Part shown: positions 34,370 to 42,919 of the stretch, in pieces | Layout: the number at the start of each line of letters is the position of its first letter | How positions within the stretch are numbered: position 1 is the stretch's first letter | Source: Candidatus Sulfuricurvum sp. RIFRC-1 | GTDB lineage: Bacteria; Campylobacterota; Campylobacteria; Campylobacterales; Sulfurimonadaceae | Direction: 5' to 3' | NCBI RefSeq assembly: GCF_000310245.1 | Contig: NC_020505.1 | Location: 310,001-374,000, forward strand | Length of the DNA stretch: 64,000 bases | The notes under the pieces: generated by a model | The model's input: the letters and a program-made list of their open reading frames with translations, nothing else | Databases searched by the model: none | Told to the model about the DNA's origin: nothing | Program-made: the position numbers and the translations under genes

Positions 34370-35763
34370 GAGATGGCCAATATCCACGGTGTGCCGATGA
34401 TGAGGAATATCATCAGATTAAGCAGGGTGATGGCACCGCCGTAAATGTAAATCTCTCGGGGCTGGATGTATCCTGAACTGAGATAGATTGCATTGCACGA
34501 AGAGCCCTGCGGTGTGATTGTAGCGTTAAAGTTGGTAGCAAAGAGCAGCATCATCGCCATTAATTCACCCGGGACTCCGGCACTGACACCGATGGAGAGA
34601 AAAATACCAAACAGGGCTAACAGATGCGCACTTTGAGAGACGAAGAGGTAATGGATCAAGACATAGATGACGATGAGCAGCAGGTAAACGCTGACCCATG
34701 AGAGGCCAGAGAGATAGAGGGTAAAGTGTTCTGCAACGGCGCGCATGAACCCCTGCTCGGCGAGTTGGGTCGAGAGGGCAAACAAAATCGCAAACCAAAT
34801 GAGGGTGCTGAGCGCTTCACCCTGCGCTTTGAAATCTTCGATTCCAAACACCCGTGTTGCCATGAGTATCCCTAATCCTCCGAAGGCAACGGCGGTTTTA
34901 TCGATCGGAAACATTCCTGAGAGAGACCAGAGGATCAACATCCCTAAAAAGACGCTTCCGGTAATCCATTCATTGCGGCTGATTCGCCCCATGGCGCTGA
35001 GCGCATCTTTCGCTATTTGAGGTGCATCTGGGGTGTCGCGAAGCTCAGGAGGATAGATTTTAAAGAGAACCCACGGTATTGCGATGAACGCGATAATGGT
35101 AGGGAGGAGGGCATAAAGGAGCCATGAGATGAAGGTGATATGTATCCCCATGGTTTCGGCGATTCCGACACCGATCGGATTCACCGCCATTGCGGTGAGC
35201 CATAACCCCGATGAGATCGTAAGACCTGCCATCGAAGTCATCATCAGGTAGCTTCCTGCCCGTCTATGGGTATTGTCTCCTACTTTCGAACCGCAGTCGT
35301 GGGCAAGACCATAGATGATCGGATAGAGTACTCCTGAGCGGGCCGTGTTGCTCGGAAATGCAGGGGCGATCAGGATATCGGTGGCGATAACGCTGTATCC
35401 CAGTCCCAATGTTGAATGGCCGAATCGGCGGATAATATGAAGGGATAGCCGCTTCCCGAGACCTGATTTGTGGACGGCGTGAGAGACCAAAAAAGCTGCA
35501 ACGATGAGGAGAATAAAGCTCTCTGAAAATCCGGCATAGGCTTTTGCGGGTTCGATTACTCCGGCCAGGACACTGACGGCCAGGGCAATAATGGAAGCCG
35601 CGATGATAGGGAGGAGGTTAAAAAGAATGGCGGCGATGGTAGTGATAAAAATAGTAAAGAGGTACCAGACATTAGGACTCATCGCGAGTGGCGGCGGAGT
35701 AAACCATAGTATGAGTGCGAAAAAGATTAAAGCAAACAGCGGTATAAACCGTGTGATAGACAT
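34366..35763 (-). CDS. SLC13/DASS-family anion transporter
   Basis: A 465-residue membrane protein with about eleven hydrophobic segments. The two SNT-type substrate/sodium motifs are visible as PAFPSNTARSGVLYPI and, in the second half, FNATITPQGSSCNAIYL. Relatives (CitT, SdcS) carry dicarboxylates, sulfate or tricarboxylates with sodium or by exchange. The start at 35763 is preferred over 35832, which would lie inside the region upstream of the AT-rich gap. Its downstream partner is the AsmA-like gene. Divergent from grpE. Confidence 0.85.
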   Translation of the reverse strand: MSITRFIPLFALIFFALILWFTPPPLAMSPNVWYLFTIFITTIAAILFNLLPIIAASIIALAVSVLAGVIEPAKAYAGFSESFILLIVAAFLVSHAVHKSGLGKRLSLHIIRRFGHSTLGLGYSVIATDILIAPAFPSNTARSGVLYPIIYGLAHDCGSKVGDNTHRRAGSYLMMTSMAGLTISSGLWLTAMAVNPIGVGIAETMGIHITFISWLLYALLPTIIAFIAIPWVLFKIYPPELRDTPDAPQIAKDALSAMGRISRNEWITGSVFLGMLILWSLSGMFPIDKTAVAFGGLGILMATRVFGIEDFKAQGEALSTLIWFAILFALSTQLAEQGFMRAVAEHFTLYLSGLSWVSVYLLLIVIYVLIHYLFVSQSAHLLALFGIFLSIGVSAGVPGELMAMMLLFATNFNATITPQGSSCNAIYLSSGYIQPREIYIYGGAITLLNLMIFLIIGTPWILAIS

Positions 35764-35862
35764 AAGGGCTCTTTTTTTAGCTCTATTATAGCATTTTAGG
35801 GAAGTTTTTATAGTTGATATATATAGACTCAACTATTTTGCATAAAAAAATTCACATACCTC

Positions 35863-35892
35863 TTGACAACACTTGACTCAATGCATTATAAT
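35863..35892 (+). promoter_or_regulatory. Promoter of grpE(-dnaK)
   Basis: TTGACA (35863-35868) and TATAAT (35887-35892) are both consensus, 18 nt apart. TTGACTCAA lies within the spacer. No CIRCE element (TTAGCACTC-N9-GAGTGCTAA) is present, and no hrcA precedes grpE, unlike many relatives. Confidence 0.65.
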
Positions 35893-35927
35893 AACGTCAG
35901 ATTTCAACAAAGGAGTCTTTAGAAATC

Positions 35928-36467
35928 ATGTCAACAGAAGTAAATGAAGAAGCGATCAGCGAAGAACAAGTTACCCTTCCAGAAGGTGAAGAAGTTATTG
36001 CTGAGAGCATGAATGAATTAGAAACTATACAAGCCGAACTGGCGTCGTTTAAAGACAAGTACGCCCGCGTACATGCCGATTTCGACAATATCAAAAAACG
36101 TCTTGAGCGTGAGAAATATCAAGCGCTTGAGTACGCAAATGAGAAATTTGCCAAAGATTTAATTCCGGTAGTTGATTCGCTTTCAATGGCGATCGGTGCT
36201 ACTGCGATTGAAGCGGATGCAAACGTCTTACTTGATAAACTCAAAGAAGGTGTTGAGTTGACAATGAAGCAATTGCTCAGTGTCCTCGAAAAACACGGAG
36301 TCACTCCTGTGGATGAGTCCGAGCCGTTTAATCCGGATATTCATAACGCCGTACAGCGTGTGGACAGTCCCGATCATGAAAGCGGTGAAATCGTAAACAC
36401 TTTCCAAAAAGGGTTTCGATACAAAGAGCGCACTCTAAGAGATGCGATGGTCGTAATAGCAAATTAA
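35928..36467 (+). CDS. grpE: GrpE nucleotide exchange factor
   Basis: A 179-residue co-chaperone that releases ADP from DnaK. After an acidic N-terminus (EEAISEEQVTLPEGEE) come the coiled coil (ELASFKDKYARVHADFDNIKKRLEREK, partly cited as a landmark) and the beta wing ending in NTFQKGFRYKERTLRDAMVVI. AAGGAG is upstream of the ATG. dnaK follows after a 113-nt gap that contains the structured 68-nt element. Confidence 0.95.
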   Translation: MSTEVNEEAISEEQVTLPEGEEVIAESMNELETIQAELASFKDKYARVHADFDNIKKRLEREKYQALEYANEKFAKDLIPVVDSLSMAIGATAIEADANVLLDKLKEGVELTMKQLLSVLEKHGVTPVDESEPFNPDIHNAVQRVDSPDHESGEIVNTFQKGFRYKERTLRDAMVVIAN

Positions 36468-36492
36468 AATAAATACAATATGTCGCATTTGG

Positions 36493-36560
36493 GCTTTTAC
36501 CGCCGAGGTAAAACCCAGTGTTAACGTAGCCGTAGGGGCTTTGCTCCTATGGCGTTTAAA
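36493..36560 (+). repeat. Copy 2 of the 68-nt two-hairpin structured element, in the dnaK leader
   Basis: Hairpin A: TTTTACC (36495-36501) with GGTAAAA (36507-36513), loop GCCGA. Hairpin B: GCCGTAGG (36529-36536) with CCTATGGC (36546-36553). Compared with 6642-6709, one A-T pair has become T-A and one G-C has become G-T, so pairing is kept. The copy ends 20 nt before the dnaK ATG. Confidence 0.8.
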
Positions 36561-36580
36561 ATAAATAAAAAGGAAATAAA

Positions 36581-38458
36581 ATGTCAAAAGTTATTGGTAT
36601 CGATTTAGGAACAACAAACTCATGTGTCGCTGTCTATGAAGGCGGCGAAGCAAAAGTTATCCCGAATAAAGAGGGAAAAAATACGACTCCGTCCGTTGTA
36701 GCGTTCACGGATAAAGGTGAAATCCTCGTAGGTGATCCGGCGAAACGTCAAGCGATCACAAATCCGGATAAAACGATCTACTCGGTTAAACGTATCATGG
36801 GTCTCATGATGAACGAAGAAAAAGCGAAAGAGGCGCACGACAAAGTTACCTATAAAATCGTCGATAAAAACGGTATGGCGGCAGTGGATGTTGCGGGTAA
36901 AATTTATACGCCTCAAGAGATCTCGGCAAAAATTCTTTCAAAATTGAAAGCGGATGCTGAGTCATACCTCGGACAAGCGGTTAGCGATGCGGTTATCACC
37001 GTTCCTGCGTACTTCAATGATGCACAGCGTAAAGCGACCAAAGAAGCGGGAACGATCGCAGGTCTTAACGTTCTTCGTATCATCAATGAGCCGACGGCAT
37101 CTGCTTTGGCATACGGTTTGGATTCAAAAGGGGATGAAAAAGTTCTCGTTTACGATCTAGGGGGCGGAACATTTGACGTTACGGTTCTTGAAATCAGCGA
37201 GGGAACTTTTGAAGTTCTCTCAACCGATGGAAACGCGTTCCTTGGTGGAGATGACTTCGATAATAAAATCGTTGATTTCCTCGCAAACGAGTTTAAATCG
37301 GATCACGGTATCGATCTCAAAGCGGACAAGATGGCGCTTCAACGTCTTAAAGATGCGGCTGAAAATGCAAAAAAAGAGCTCTCTTCTGCGGAAGAGACTG
37401 AGATTAATCTTCCGTTTATCACGGCAGATGCAACCGGTCCGAAACACTTAGTCGTCAAACTCACTCGTGCGAAATTCGAGGGGATGATCGATACACTCGT
37501 AAAAGAGACGATCTCTCATATCAAAACTGCGATGAAAGATGCAGGGATGAGCAATAACGAGATCAACGAAGTTATCATGGTTGGTGGATCAACGCGTCTT
37601 CCAATCGCTCAAAAAATGGTATCCGATGAGTTCGGCGGTAAAACGTTGAACAAAGGGGTAAATCCGGATGAAGTAGTCGCTGCGGGTGCTGCGATCCAAG
37701 GTGGAGTTCTACGCGGAGACGTTAAAGATGTACTTCTTCTCGACGTTACACCACTTAGCCTCGGGATCGAAACACTCGGCGGTGTTATGACAAAAATCAT
37801 CGAAAAAGGGACCACTATTCCGGTTAAAAAATCGCAAGTGTTCTCAACTGCAGAAGACAACCAGCCAGCGGTTTCTATCTCAGTCGGTCAAGGTGAACGT
37901 GAGTTTGCCCGCGATAACAAATCTCTTGGACTCTTCGAGCTTACCGGTATCCCTGCGGCACCTCGCGGTGTACCTCAAATCGAAGTAACGTTTGATATCG
38001 ACGCGAACGGTATTTTGACTGTTAGCTCGACGGATAAAGGGACAGGCAAATCTCAGTCCATCACGATTTCCGGAAGTTCAGGACTCAGTGAAGAAGAGAT
38101 CAATAAAATGGTTCAAGACGCGGAGAGCCACAAAGCCGAAGATGCGAAACGCAAAGAGATCGTAGACCTTCGCAACCAAGCCGATGCGTTGGCAAGCCAA
38201 ACCGAAAAATCTCTCAAAGAGATGGAAGATAAAATTGACGCAAGTGAAAAAGCGGCAATCGAAACGGCTCTTGAAGAACTTAAAGCGGTACTTAAAAATA
38301 CCGATGCGTCTAAAGAAGAGATCGAAGCGGCTACCAAAAAATTGGCAGACGCGAGCCACAAAATGGCAGAGCAAATGTACAAACAAAACGAAGGGGGCGA
38401 AGCAGCCTCTTCATCTGCGAAAAAAGATGACGACGTCATCGACGCTGAAATCGAGTAA
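36581..38458 (+). CDS. dnaK: Chaperone DnaK (Hsp70)
   Basis: A 625-residue Hsp70. Motifs: [51 protein letters not shown], the substrate domain [16 protein letters not shown], and an acidic tail ending [10 protein letters not shown]. It folds proteins with GrpE and DnaJ. AAAAGGAA precedes the ATG. The leader holds the structured element at 36493-36560. Repeats follow the stop. Confidence 0.98.
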   Translation: MSKVIGIDLGTTNSCVAVYEGGEAKVIPNKEGKNTTPSVVAFTDKGEILVGDPAKRQAITNPDKTIYSVKRIMGLMMNEEKAKEAHDKVTYKIVDKNGMAAVDVAGKIYTPQEISAKILSKLKADAESYLGQAVSDAVITVPAYFNDAQRKATKEAGTIAGLNVLRIINEPTASALAYGLDSKGDEKVLVYDLGGGTFDVTVLEISEGTFEVLSTDGNAFLGGDDFDNKIVDFLANEFKSDHGIDLKADKMALQRLKDAAENAKKELSSAEETEINLPFITADATGPKHLVVKLTRAKFEGMIDTLVKETISHIKTAMKDAGMSNNEINEVIMVGGSTRLPIAQKMVSDEFGGKTLNKGVNPDEVVAAGAAIQGGVLRGDVKDVLLLDVTPLSLGIETLGGVMTKIIEKGTTIPVKKSQVFSTAEDNQPAVSISVGQGEREFARDNKSLGLFELTGIPAAPRGVPQIEVTFDIDANGILTVSSTDKGTGKSQSITISGSSGLSEEEINKMVQDAESHKAEDAKRKEIVDLRNQADALASQTEKSLKEMEDKIDASEKAAIETALEELKAVLKNTDASKEEIEAATKKLADASHKMAEQMYKQNEGGEAASSSAKKDDDVIDAEIE

Positions 38459-38465
38459 GTTTTTC

Positions 38466-38567
38466 TTTCCCGTTCGCCCTGAGCTCGAGGAAACATCGCT
38501 ACGCGAGCGGTACCCTTGTTTTGTCGAAGGGTGTTTTCTCCGTCATCCCGTACTTGATACGGGATCT
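38466..38567. repeat. Composite repeat after dnaK (left flank of VapBC)
   Basis: It begins CCCGTTCGCCCTGAGC, continues with a ~40-bp insert not found in the other copy, then TCGAAGGGTGTTTTCTCCGTCAT and a hairpin CCCGTA/TACGGG of the GTCATCC family. The right-flank copy at 39284-39351 shares both outer blocks. Confidence 0.8.
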
Positions 38568-38642
38568 ATCCCCATAATTTTATTAATTTCCCCCTAAGCT
38601 CACCACACTTATACTTGCACTTATATGTATTGGAGGTGTATC

Positions 38643-38873
38643 ATGGCACAAATGACCATTTATCTCGATAATGAACTCGAATCCAAAGTCAAACAAAATG
38701 TTGCCGCGATGGGAATATCATTGAGTCAGTTCGTCTCAGGACTGATCCGTAAAGAGCTGCACGAAGAGTGGTCTCCCGCTATCCATCAGTTGGCTGGTGC
38801 ATGGGATGATTTCCCCGATGCAAAGAGTTTACGAGATTCCGAGGCGCACGATTGTGCGCGGGAATCGTTTTAA
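38643..38873 (+). CDS. vapB: VapB-type antitoxin
   Basis: A 76-residue protein with a ribbon-helix-helix-like N-terminus (QMTIYLDNELESKVKQ, then MGISLSQFVSGLIRKEL) that should bind DNA, and an acidic C-terminal tail that would cover the toxin. ATG 38643 has GGAGG upstream; the start at 38625 precedes that site. The stop is directly followed by the vapC ATG, so translation is coupled. Confidence 0.85.
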   Translation: MAQMTIYLDNELESKVKQNVAAMGISLSQFVSGLIRKELHEEWSPAIHQLAGAWDDFPDAKSLRDSEAHDCARESF

Positions 38874-39266
38874 ATGTATCTGCTTGACACCAACACCCTC
38901 ATCTATTTTTTCAAAGGGGAGGGAAATGTTGCGGCTAGGATGTTCGAGCACTCCCCCTCTCAAATCGCTATCCCGTCTCTGGTTGTCTATGAACTCGAAG
39001 TAGGAATCGCCAAATCTTCCTCACCGAAAAAGCGCGAACAACAGCTCAAAATGTTATTAGAGAACGTGATTGTGATACCGTTTGGGAATGAAGAAGCGCG
39101 TGTTTCGGCAAAAATACGTGCTTCATTAGAATCAATCGGTGAACCTATTGGACCGCTTGACACATTGATTGCGGGGTGTGCATTGGCTCATCATTACACT
39201 TTAGTGACCCGTAACAAAAAAGAGTTTGGAAAAGTAAAAGGGCTAAAAGTCGAAAACTGGTATTGA
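38874..39266 (+). CDS. vapC: VapC-type PIN-domain ribonuclease toxin
   Basis: A 130-residue PIN domain. Acidic metal ligands are visible at D5 in YLLDTNTLIYFFKG, a glutamate in VVYELEVGIA, and the aspartate of PLDTLIAGCALAHHYTLVTRN near residue 97. VapC toxins cut tRNA or rRNA. The pair sits between two direct copies of a composite repeat, which suggests insertion as a cassette. Confidence 0.9.
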   Translation: MYLLDTNTLIYFFKGEGNVAARMFEHSPSQIAIPSLVVYELEVGIAKSSSPKKREQQLKMLLENVIVIPFGNEEARVSAKIRASLESIGEPIGPLDTLIAGCALAHHYTLVTRNKKEFGKVKGLKVENWY

Positions 39267-39283
39267 AGAAGATGAACTTTAAG

Positions 39284-39351
39284 CTCTCCCGTTCGCCCTG
39301 AGCCAGTCGAAGGGTGTTTTCTCCGTCATTCCCGCGAAAGCGGGAATCCAG
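39284..39351. repeat. Composite repeat after vapC (right flank of VapBC)
   Basis: CCCGTTCGCCCTGAGC, a 2-nt joint, TCGAAGGGTGTTTTCTCCGTCAT and then a hairpin TTCCCGC/GCGGGAA. It matches the left flank at 38466-38567 in its outer blocks, in the same orientation. The rest of the gap to 39484 is AT-rich and should hold the promoter of the next gene. Confidence 0.8.
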
Positions 39352-39483
39352 CTATCTTTTCTTAATCTATTTCTTCACGTTAATGGCAACACTGATAAAA
39401 CAATTTTCTGAACAACAAATAATGGTTTTATGTGCAAAAAATTCATTAATATTGTATGATTTAAAGAAAAAAAAGAGTATCAA

Positions 39484-40605
39484 ATGTTTAATGACTCTCA
39501 ACAAGTGATTATAGCTATCGTTCTCCTTGCCCTTGTGTTATTTATCTTAGTTTTCTTTATGCTAAAAAGAAGCTCAACCTCACAACCTCCTAGCAATAAA
39601 CCAGAAAAAAATGAGCTATCGGAAGTAGCCGCCCAAGAGCAGGCAGAAGTAGTTCCATTGATAAAAGAAGAGCCAACAGTAGAGCCAGAGCCACTTTCAG
39701 AAATTCCCGTATATGGAACAGAGGAAGGAGAATTTGTAGTCACAACACCGATTTTTGAAGATAAACTCGAAGAGTTAACGAGTAGAAGAAAAAGTGACAA
39801 GACAATCCAAAAACGAGCCGTTCCTCCGCATGGAAAAATTACAAAACAAAATTTTTCTGAATTTGAGGGTGAGAGAATATTGGTTGCAGAAGATAATCTG
39901 ATTAACCAAAAAGTTCTTGTGGGTCTGTTAGCCGGAAGCGGTATCGAGTTAGTCTTGGCAGATGATGGTCAGGAAGCCCTAGATATACTGGAAAATGACA
40001 CCAATTTTTTGATGATTTTAATGGATGCCCACATGCCGAGAGTTGATGGGTTTGAAGCAACGCGTATTATTCGAGAAAATCCTAAATTTGATCACATCCT
40101 AGTCGTGGCGCTTAGTGGAGACACTGCATCGGATGACATACAAAAAATGAAAAATGCAGGGATGTCTGAACAGCTAGAAAAACCTCTGAGAATGGAATCT
40201 TTGTATAACATTATTTATGCCTATACGGGGAAAGAGACTCCTACGGATGAGTTTGTAAAATCGGTAATGAGCAACAATTTGGATGTTGAGAAAGGGCTTC
40301 AAACGTGTGGAGGCGATGAGGAATTTTACCGTGAAATCCTATCGGAGTTTATCACTGATTATGCCGATTCTTCTGATAAATTAGGGATATTTTTACGCTC
40401 TCATAATCTTCAAGATGCTGATGTATATCTTCTTGATATTATCGGTGTCGCTGAAAACATCGGGGCGCATCCACTCGGTGAAATTGCTTCAAAGCTGAAA
40501 CTAGCTCTCAGTGACACGCATGAGCGGAGCTACTTTATCCTTTTCGATCACTACAAGGTCCAATTAGATAGATTAATAGAAGATATTAGAGCGTATGTTG
40601 GATGA
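39484..40605 (+). CDS. Membrane-anchored response regulator (REC) with degenerate Hpt-like domain
   Basis: A 373-residue protein: N-terminal membrane helix (VIIAIVLLALVLFILVFFML), a proline/glutamate-rich linker (about 35-110), a REC domain (about 130-250) and a C-terminal Hpt-like domain (about 265-370). In REC the acidic pair is in LVAEDNLIN, the phospho-aspartate in LMDAHMP, then ALSGDT and KPL, so it looks active. In the Hpt-like domain the GVAENIGAHPL core is kept, but the position of the phospho-accepting histidine is leucine (YLLDIIG). The REC output may be a docking role; the function is unknown. Confidence 0.8.
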   Translation: MFNDSQQVIIAIVLLALVLFILVFFMLKRSSTSQPPSNKPEKNELSEVAAQEQAEVVPLIKEEPTVEPEPLSEIPVYGTEEGEFVVTTPIFEDKLEELTSRRKSDKTIQKRAVPPHGKITKQNFSEFEGERILVAEDNLINQKVLVGLLAGSGIELVLADDGQEALDILENDTNFLMILMDAHMPRVDGFEATRIIRENPKFDHILVVALSGDTASDDIQKMKNAGMSEQLEKPLRMESLYNIIYAYTGKETPTDEFVKSVMSNNLDVEKGLQTCGGDEEFYREILSEFITDYADSSDKLGIFLRSHNLQDADVYLLDIIGVAENIGAHPLGEIASKLKLALSDTHERSYFILFDHYKVQLDRLIEDIRAYVG

Positions 40606-40646
40606 TGCTATCGTATCTGCTGAGCTAAACTCCAGTCAACCTTTGT

Positions 40647-40652
40647 TATAAT
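40647..40652 (+). promoter_or_regulatory. -10 box for the EAL-HDOD gene
   Basis: TATAAT in TTGTTATAATCTT, 28 nt upstream of the ATG at 40681, shows that this gene is not strictly tied to the preceding REC gene. Confidence 0.5.
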
Positions 40653-40680
40653 CTTTTAAATATTATTACTGTGGATTTTT

Positions 40681-41904
40681 ATGAGCGATCGATATATCGG
40701 ACGACAGCCTATCATCAATGCCAAAGCTAAAATCGTCGCGTATGATTTACTCTACCGTGAATCAGGTCATAATGACGACAACGGATTGACCGCAGCCGTT
40801 ATTAGTAATCTCCTGGTTTCGATGGAGAGTATTTTGGGTAAACATATCGGGTTTATCCGGGTTAATACCGAGTTTCTGCATTACGATGTTATTGATCTGC
40901 TTTTGCAAGAAAAGGTAGTTTATTCTCTTTTTGCCGATGCAGTGATTGACGAAGCTCTTGCGGATCGAATGCGATATTTGCGTGATCAGGGATATCGGTT
41001 CGCGCTCAATGACTGCATTTTTACTCAAGAGAGTGCTGTCCATTATGCTTTGATTCTTCCAGCTTTGAGTTATATTAAAATCGATGTTACGAACAGTGAT
41101 TTATCTTTTGTCGGACGAAATATTCCAATGTTTCATGAGGTCGGGATTGAAGTCATCGGGACGAAAATCGAGACGCATGATGCGTATGATTTGTGCCGTT
41201 CAATGGGATTTGATTATTATCAGGGCTATTTTATCTCCGAACCCAATATCATTAAAAACGCCTCTTTTTCTCCTGAACAAGAGGGGATATTCCGTTTGTG
41301 GAACCTTCTGCAAGGTGAAAGTGAAATGCCGGAGCTTGTTGAAGCGTTTCAAAACAACCATGCTATCAGCTTAAAATTGCTTCGTTTCATCAACTCTGCG
41401 GCATTCTCGTTGCGTAATCCTGTTTCTTCGATTGAGCAGGTGTTGACACTCATGGGGCGTGATCCGATTTCACGCTGGATTATGTTGATGATGTTCTCAG
41501 AACAAGGAGGCAGTGAAAAACGGGTTCCTCTATTGCTGATGGTCGTTCATCGTACGGAGTTGATGAGTGCTTTAGTACAGGTAATTAATCCCAAAGCAAC
41601 CAAAAAAGATCTTTCAATGGCCTATTTTACCGGGATGCTCTCTTTGATCCATCTTTTGTTCCACATGTCACAGCGGGATATCTTATCAAAGCTCAATATC
41701 TCGTATGAGATTGAGCAAGCGGTTTTAGAAGGGGAGGGATTTTATGGCGAGATGCTGGATTTGGTTCGCTCCATCGAGTTGTTTGATACCGAGGCGATTG
41801 AAGAGTATTTAGAGACTTTGGGTCTAAAATATGCGATAATAGAGCCGATTATTACCGAAGTTATGGAAAAAGTAAATACGTTTGAAAAGGCGATAGAAGA
41901 ATGA
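40681..41904 (+). CDS. EAL-HDOD signalling protein (YuxH-like)
   Basis: A 407-residue protein: N-terminal degenerate EAL domain (IGRQPIINAKAKIVAYDLLYRE) and C-terminal HDOD domain (SLKLLRFINSAAFSLRNPVSSIEQVLTLMG region). The EAL catalytic signature is lost (LLYRE in place of EALLR, FALNDC in place of DDFG), so it should bind rather than cleave c-di-GMP or act through protein contacts. It overlaps the next gene by 4 nt (ATGA). Confidence 0.85.
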   Translation: MSDRYIGRQPIINAKAKIVAYDLLYRESGHNDDNGLTAAVISNLLVSMESILGKHIGFIRVNTEFLHYDVIDLLLQEKVVYSLFADAVIDEALADRMRYLRDQGYRFALNDCIFTQESAVHYALILPALSYIKIDVTNSDLSFVGRNIPMFHEVGIEVIGTKIETHDAYDLCRSMGFDYYQGYFISEPNIIKNASFSPEQEGIFRLWNLLQGESEMPELVEAFQNNHAISLKLLRFINSAAFSLRNPVSSIEQVLTLMGRDPISRWIMLMMFSEQGGSEKRVPLLLMVVHRTELMSALVQVINPKATKKDLSMAYFTGMLSLIHLLFHMSQRDILSKLNISYEIEQAVLEGEGFYGEMLDLVRSIELFDTEAIEEYLETLGLKYAIIEPIITEVMEKVNTFEKAIEE

Positions 41905-42899
41905 AGAAAAATGGGATAACGTTTATTCTGCTGAGTTGGATGATCCTCTTTGCAACGATTCAAACCTATGCGGCAGAAGCCAAGGGATATAAAATTGTGT
42001 TGGCCTCATATCCTACTTTCGAAGAAGCAAAAGCGGCTTTGGATAAGCTCGGTTCACAAATAGGGACTTCAGAGCTTGCGCTACAAAAAGAGTACCGTTT
42101 TGATATTGCTGCCAGAGCATCAGGGAAGGCTTTTATGTTGGCTGTTGAGCCGATTGAAACCGAAAAAGGGGCAGAATTTGTCCTAAAACAGTTTAAAAAA
42201 TACTATCCTGATGCGTACGTAAATGGTTATTTCGGACCGACCAAGGGGGCAGTATTCTTTAAGCAGCCACAACCTGAGAGTCTCATTGAAGAGGCTAATG
42301 CAACCGACGCCAATATGACGACAGCAGCAAAGGAGTTGGTTGAAGAGAATGCTACAGTACCTGCACCTGTAGTACCTGTCATTACGGATGACAATCTTCC
42401 TGAAGATTTTTCTGAGCCGGAAGAACCAAAAAGCAAAACAGGGTTGATTATTTCTTTACTCATTGCCGGCGGTGTTGTATTGGTGTTATGGAGAATGCGA
42501 AAGCAAAAATCTCCCCAACCGGTGAAAGAGTTCAAAGAAAAATACGAAGAGGCAGTAGAAGAGAGCGAGAGTGAAGATCGCGTAGAGATGATCGAATCGG
42601 AAGCATTTAGCATTATTGAGGAAGATGAGACGCCTCAAAATATTCAGCCAAAAGTGTTTGAACCAGAACCCGATATTTTTTACAAACTTAAAAAGAATAT
42701 ATTTTTCATGACATTGATGGGTGAACTAAAAGCTGCATCCGATAGTAAAGATGATCAACGATGTCGCGATTTAATGGATGAAGTATTACGATATCAGAAA
42801 AATTTTCGTACAAGTGAAATAATTACCGTTATGCAGAATCTTATCGAGACAAAAGCGTACGATGAACTTGCACTTGTTATCAGTCGTGAGACGAATTAA
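41901..42899 (+). CDS. SPOR-like secreted/membrane protein of unknown function
   Basis: A 332-residue protein: signal peptide (LLSWMILFATIQTYAAEA), a SPOR-like domain (YKIVLASYPTFEEAKAALDKL with a matching end YVNGYFGPTKGAVFF) at about 30-115, a low-complexity linker, a membrane helix near residues 180-200 (LIISLLIAGGVVLVLW) and a ~130-residue acidic cytoplasmic tail. The SPOR part may bind peptidoglycan. Coupled to the EAL-HDOD gene, so it may link envelope state to c-di-GMP signalling; that is inference. Confidence 0.65.
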   Translation: MKKNGITFILLSWMILFATIQTYAAEAKGYKIVLASYPTFEEAKAALDKLGSQIGTSELALQKEYRFDIAARASGKAFMLAVEPIETEKGAEFVLKQFKKYYPDAYVNGYFGPTKGAVFFKQPQPESLIEEANATDANMTTAAKELVEENATVPAPVVPVITDDNLPEDFSEPEEPKSKTGLIISLLIAGGVVLVLWRMRKQKSPQPVKEFKEKYEEAVEESESEDRVEMIESEAFSIIEEDETPQNIQPKVFEPEPDIFYKLKKNIFFMTLMGELKAASDSKDDQRCRDLMDEVLRYQKNFRTSEIITVMQNLIETKAYDELALVISRETN

Positions 42900-42919
42900 G
42901 TATTATCAAGGATAAAAAA

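Noticed and set aside
35820-35927. CIRCE (HrcA) element before grpE
   Set aside because: No TTAGCACTC-N9-GAGTGCTAA-like sequence is present; TTGACTCAA is only a short palindrome.
5881-39266. Defence island
   Set aside because: Two toxin-antitoxin pairs are 32 kb apart among housekeeping genes; no restriction, CRISPR or other defence gene links them.
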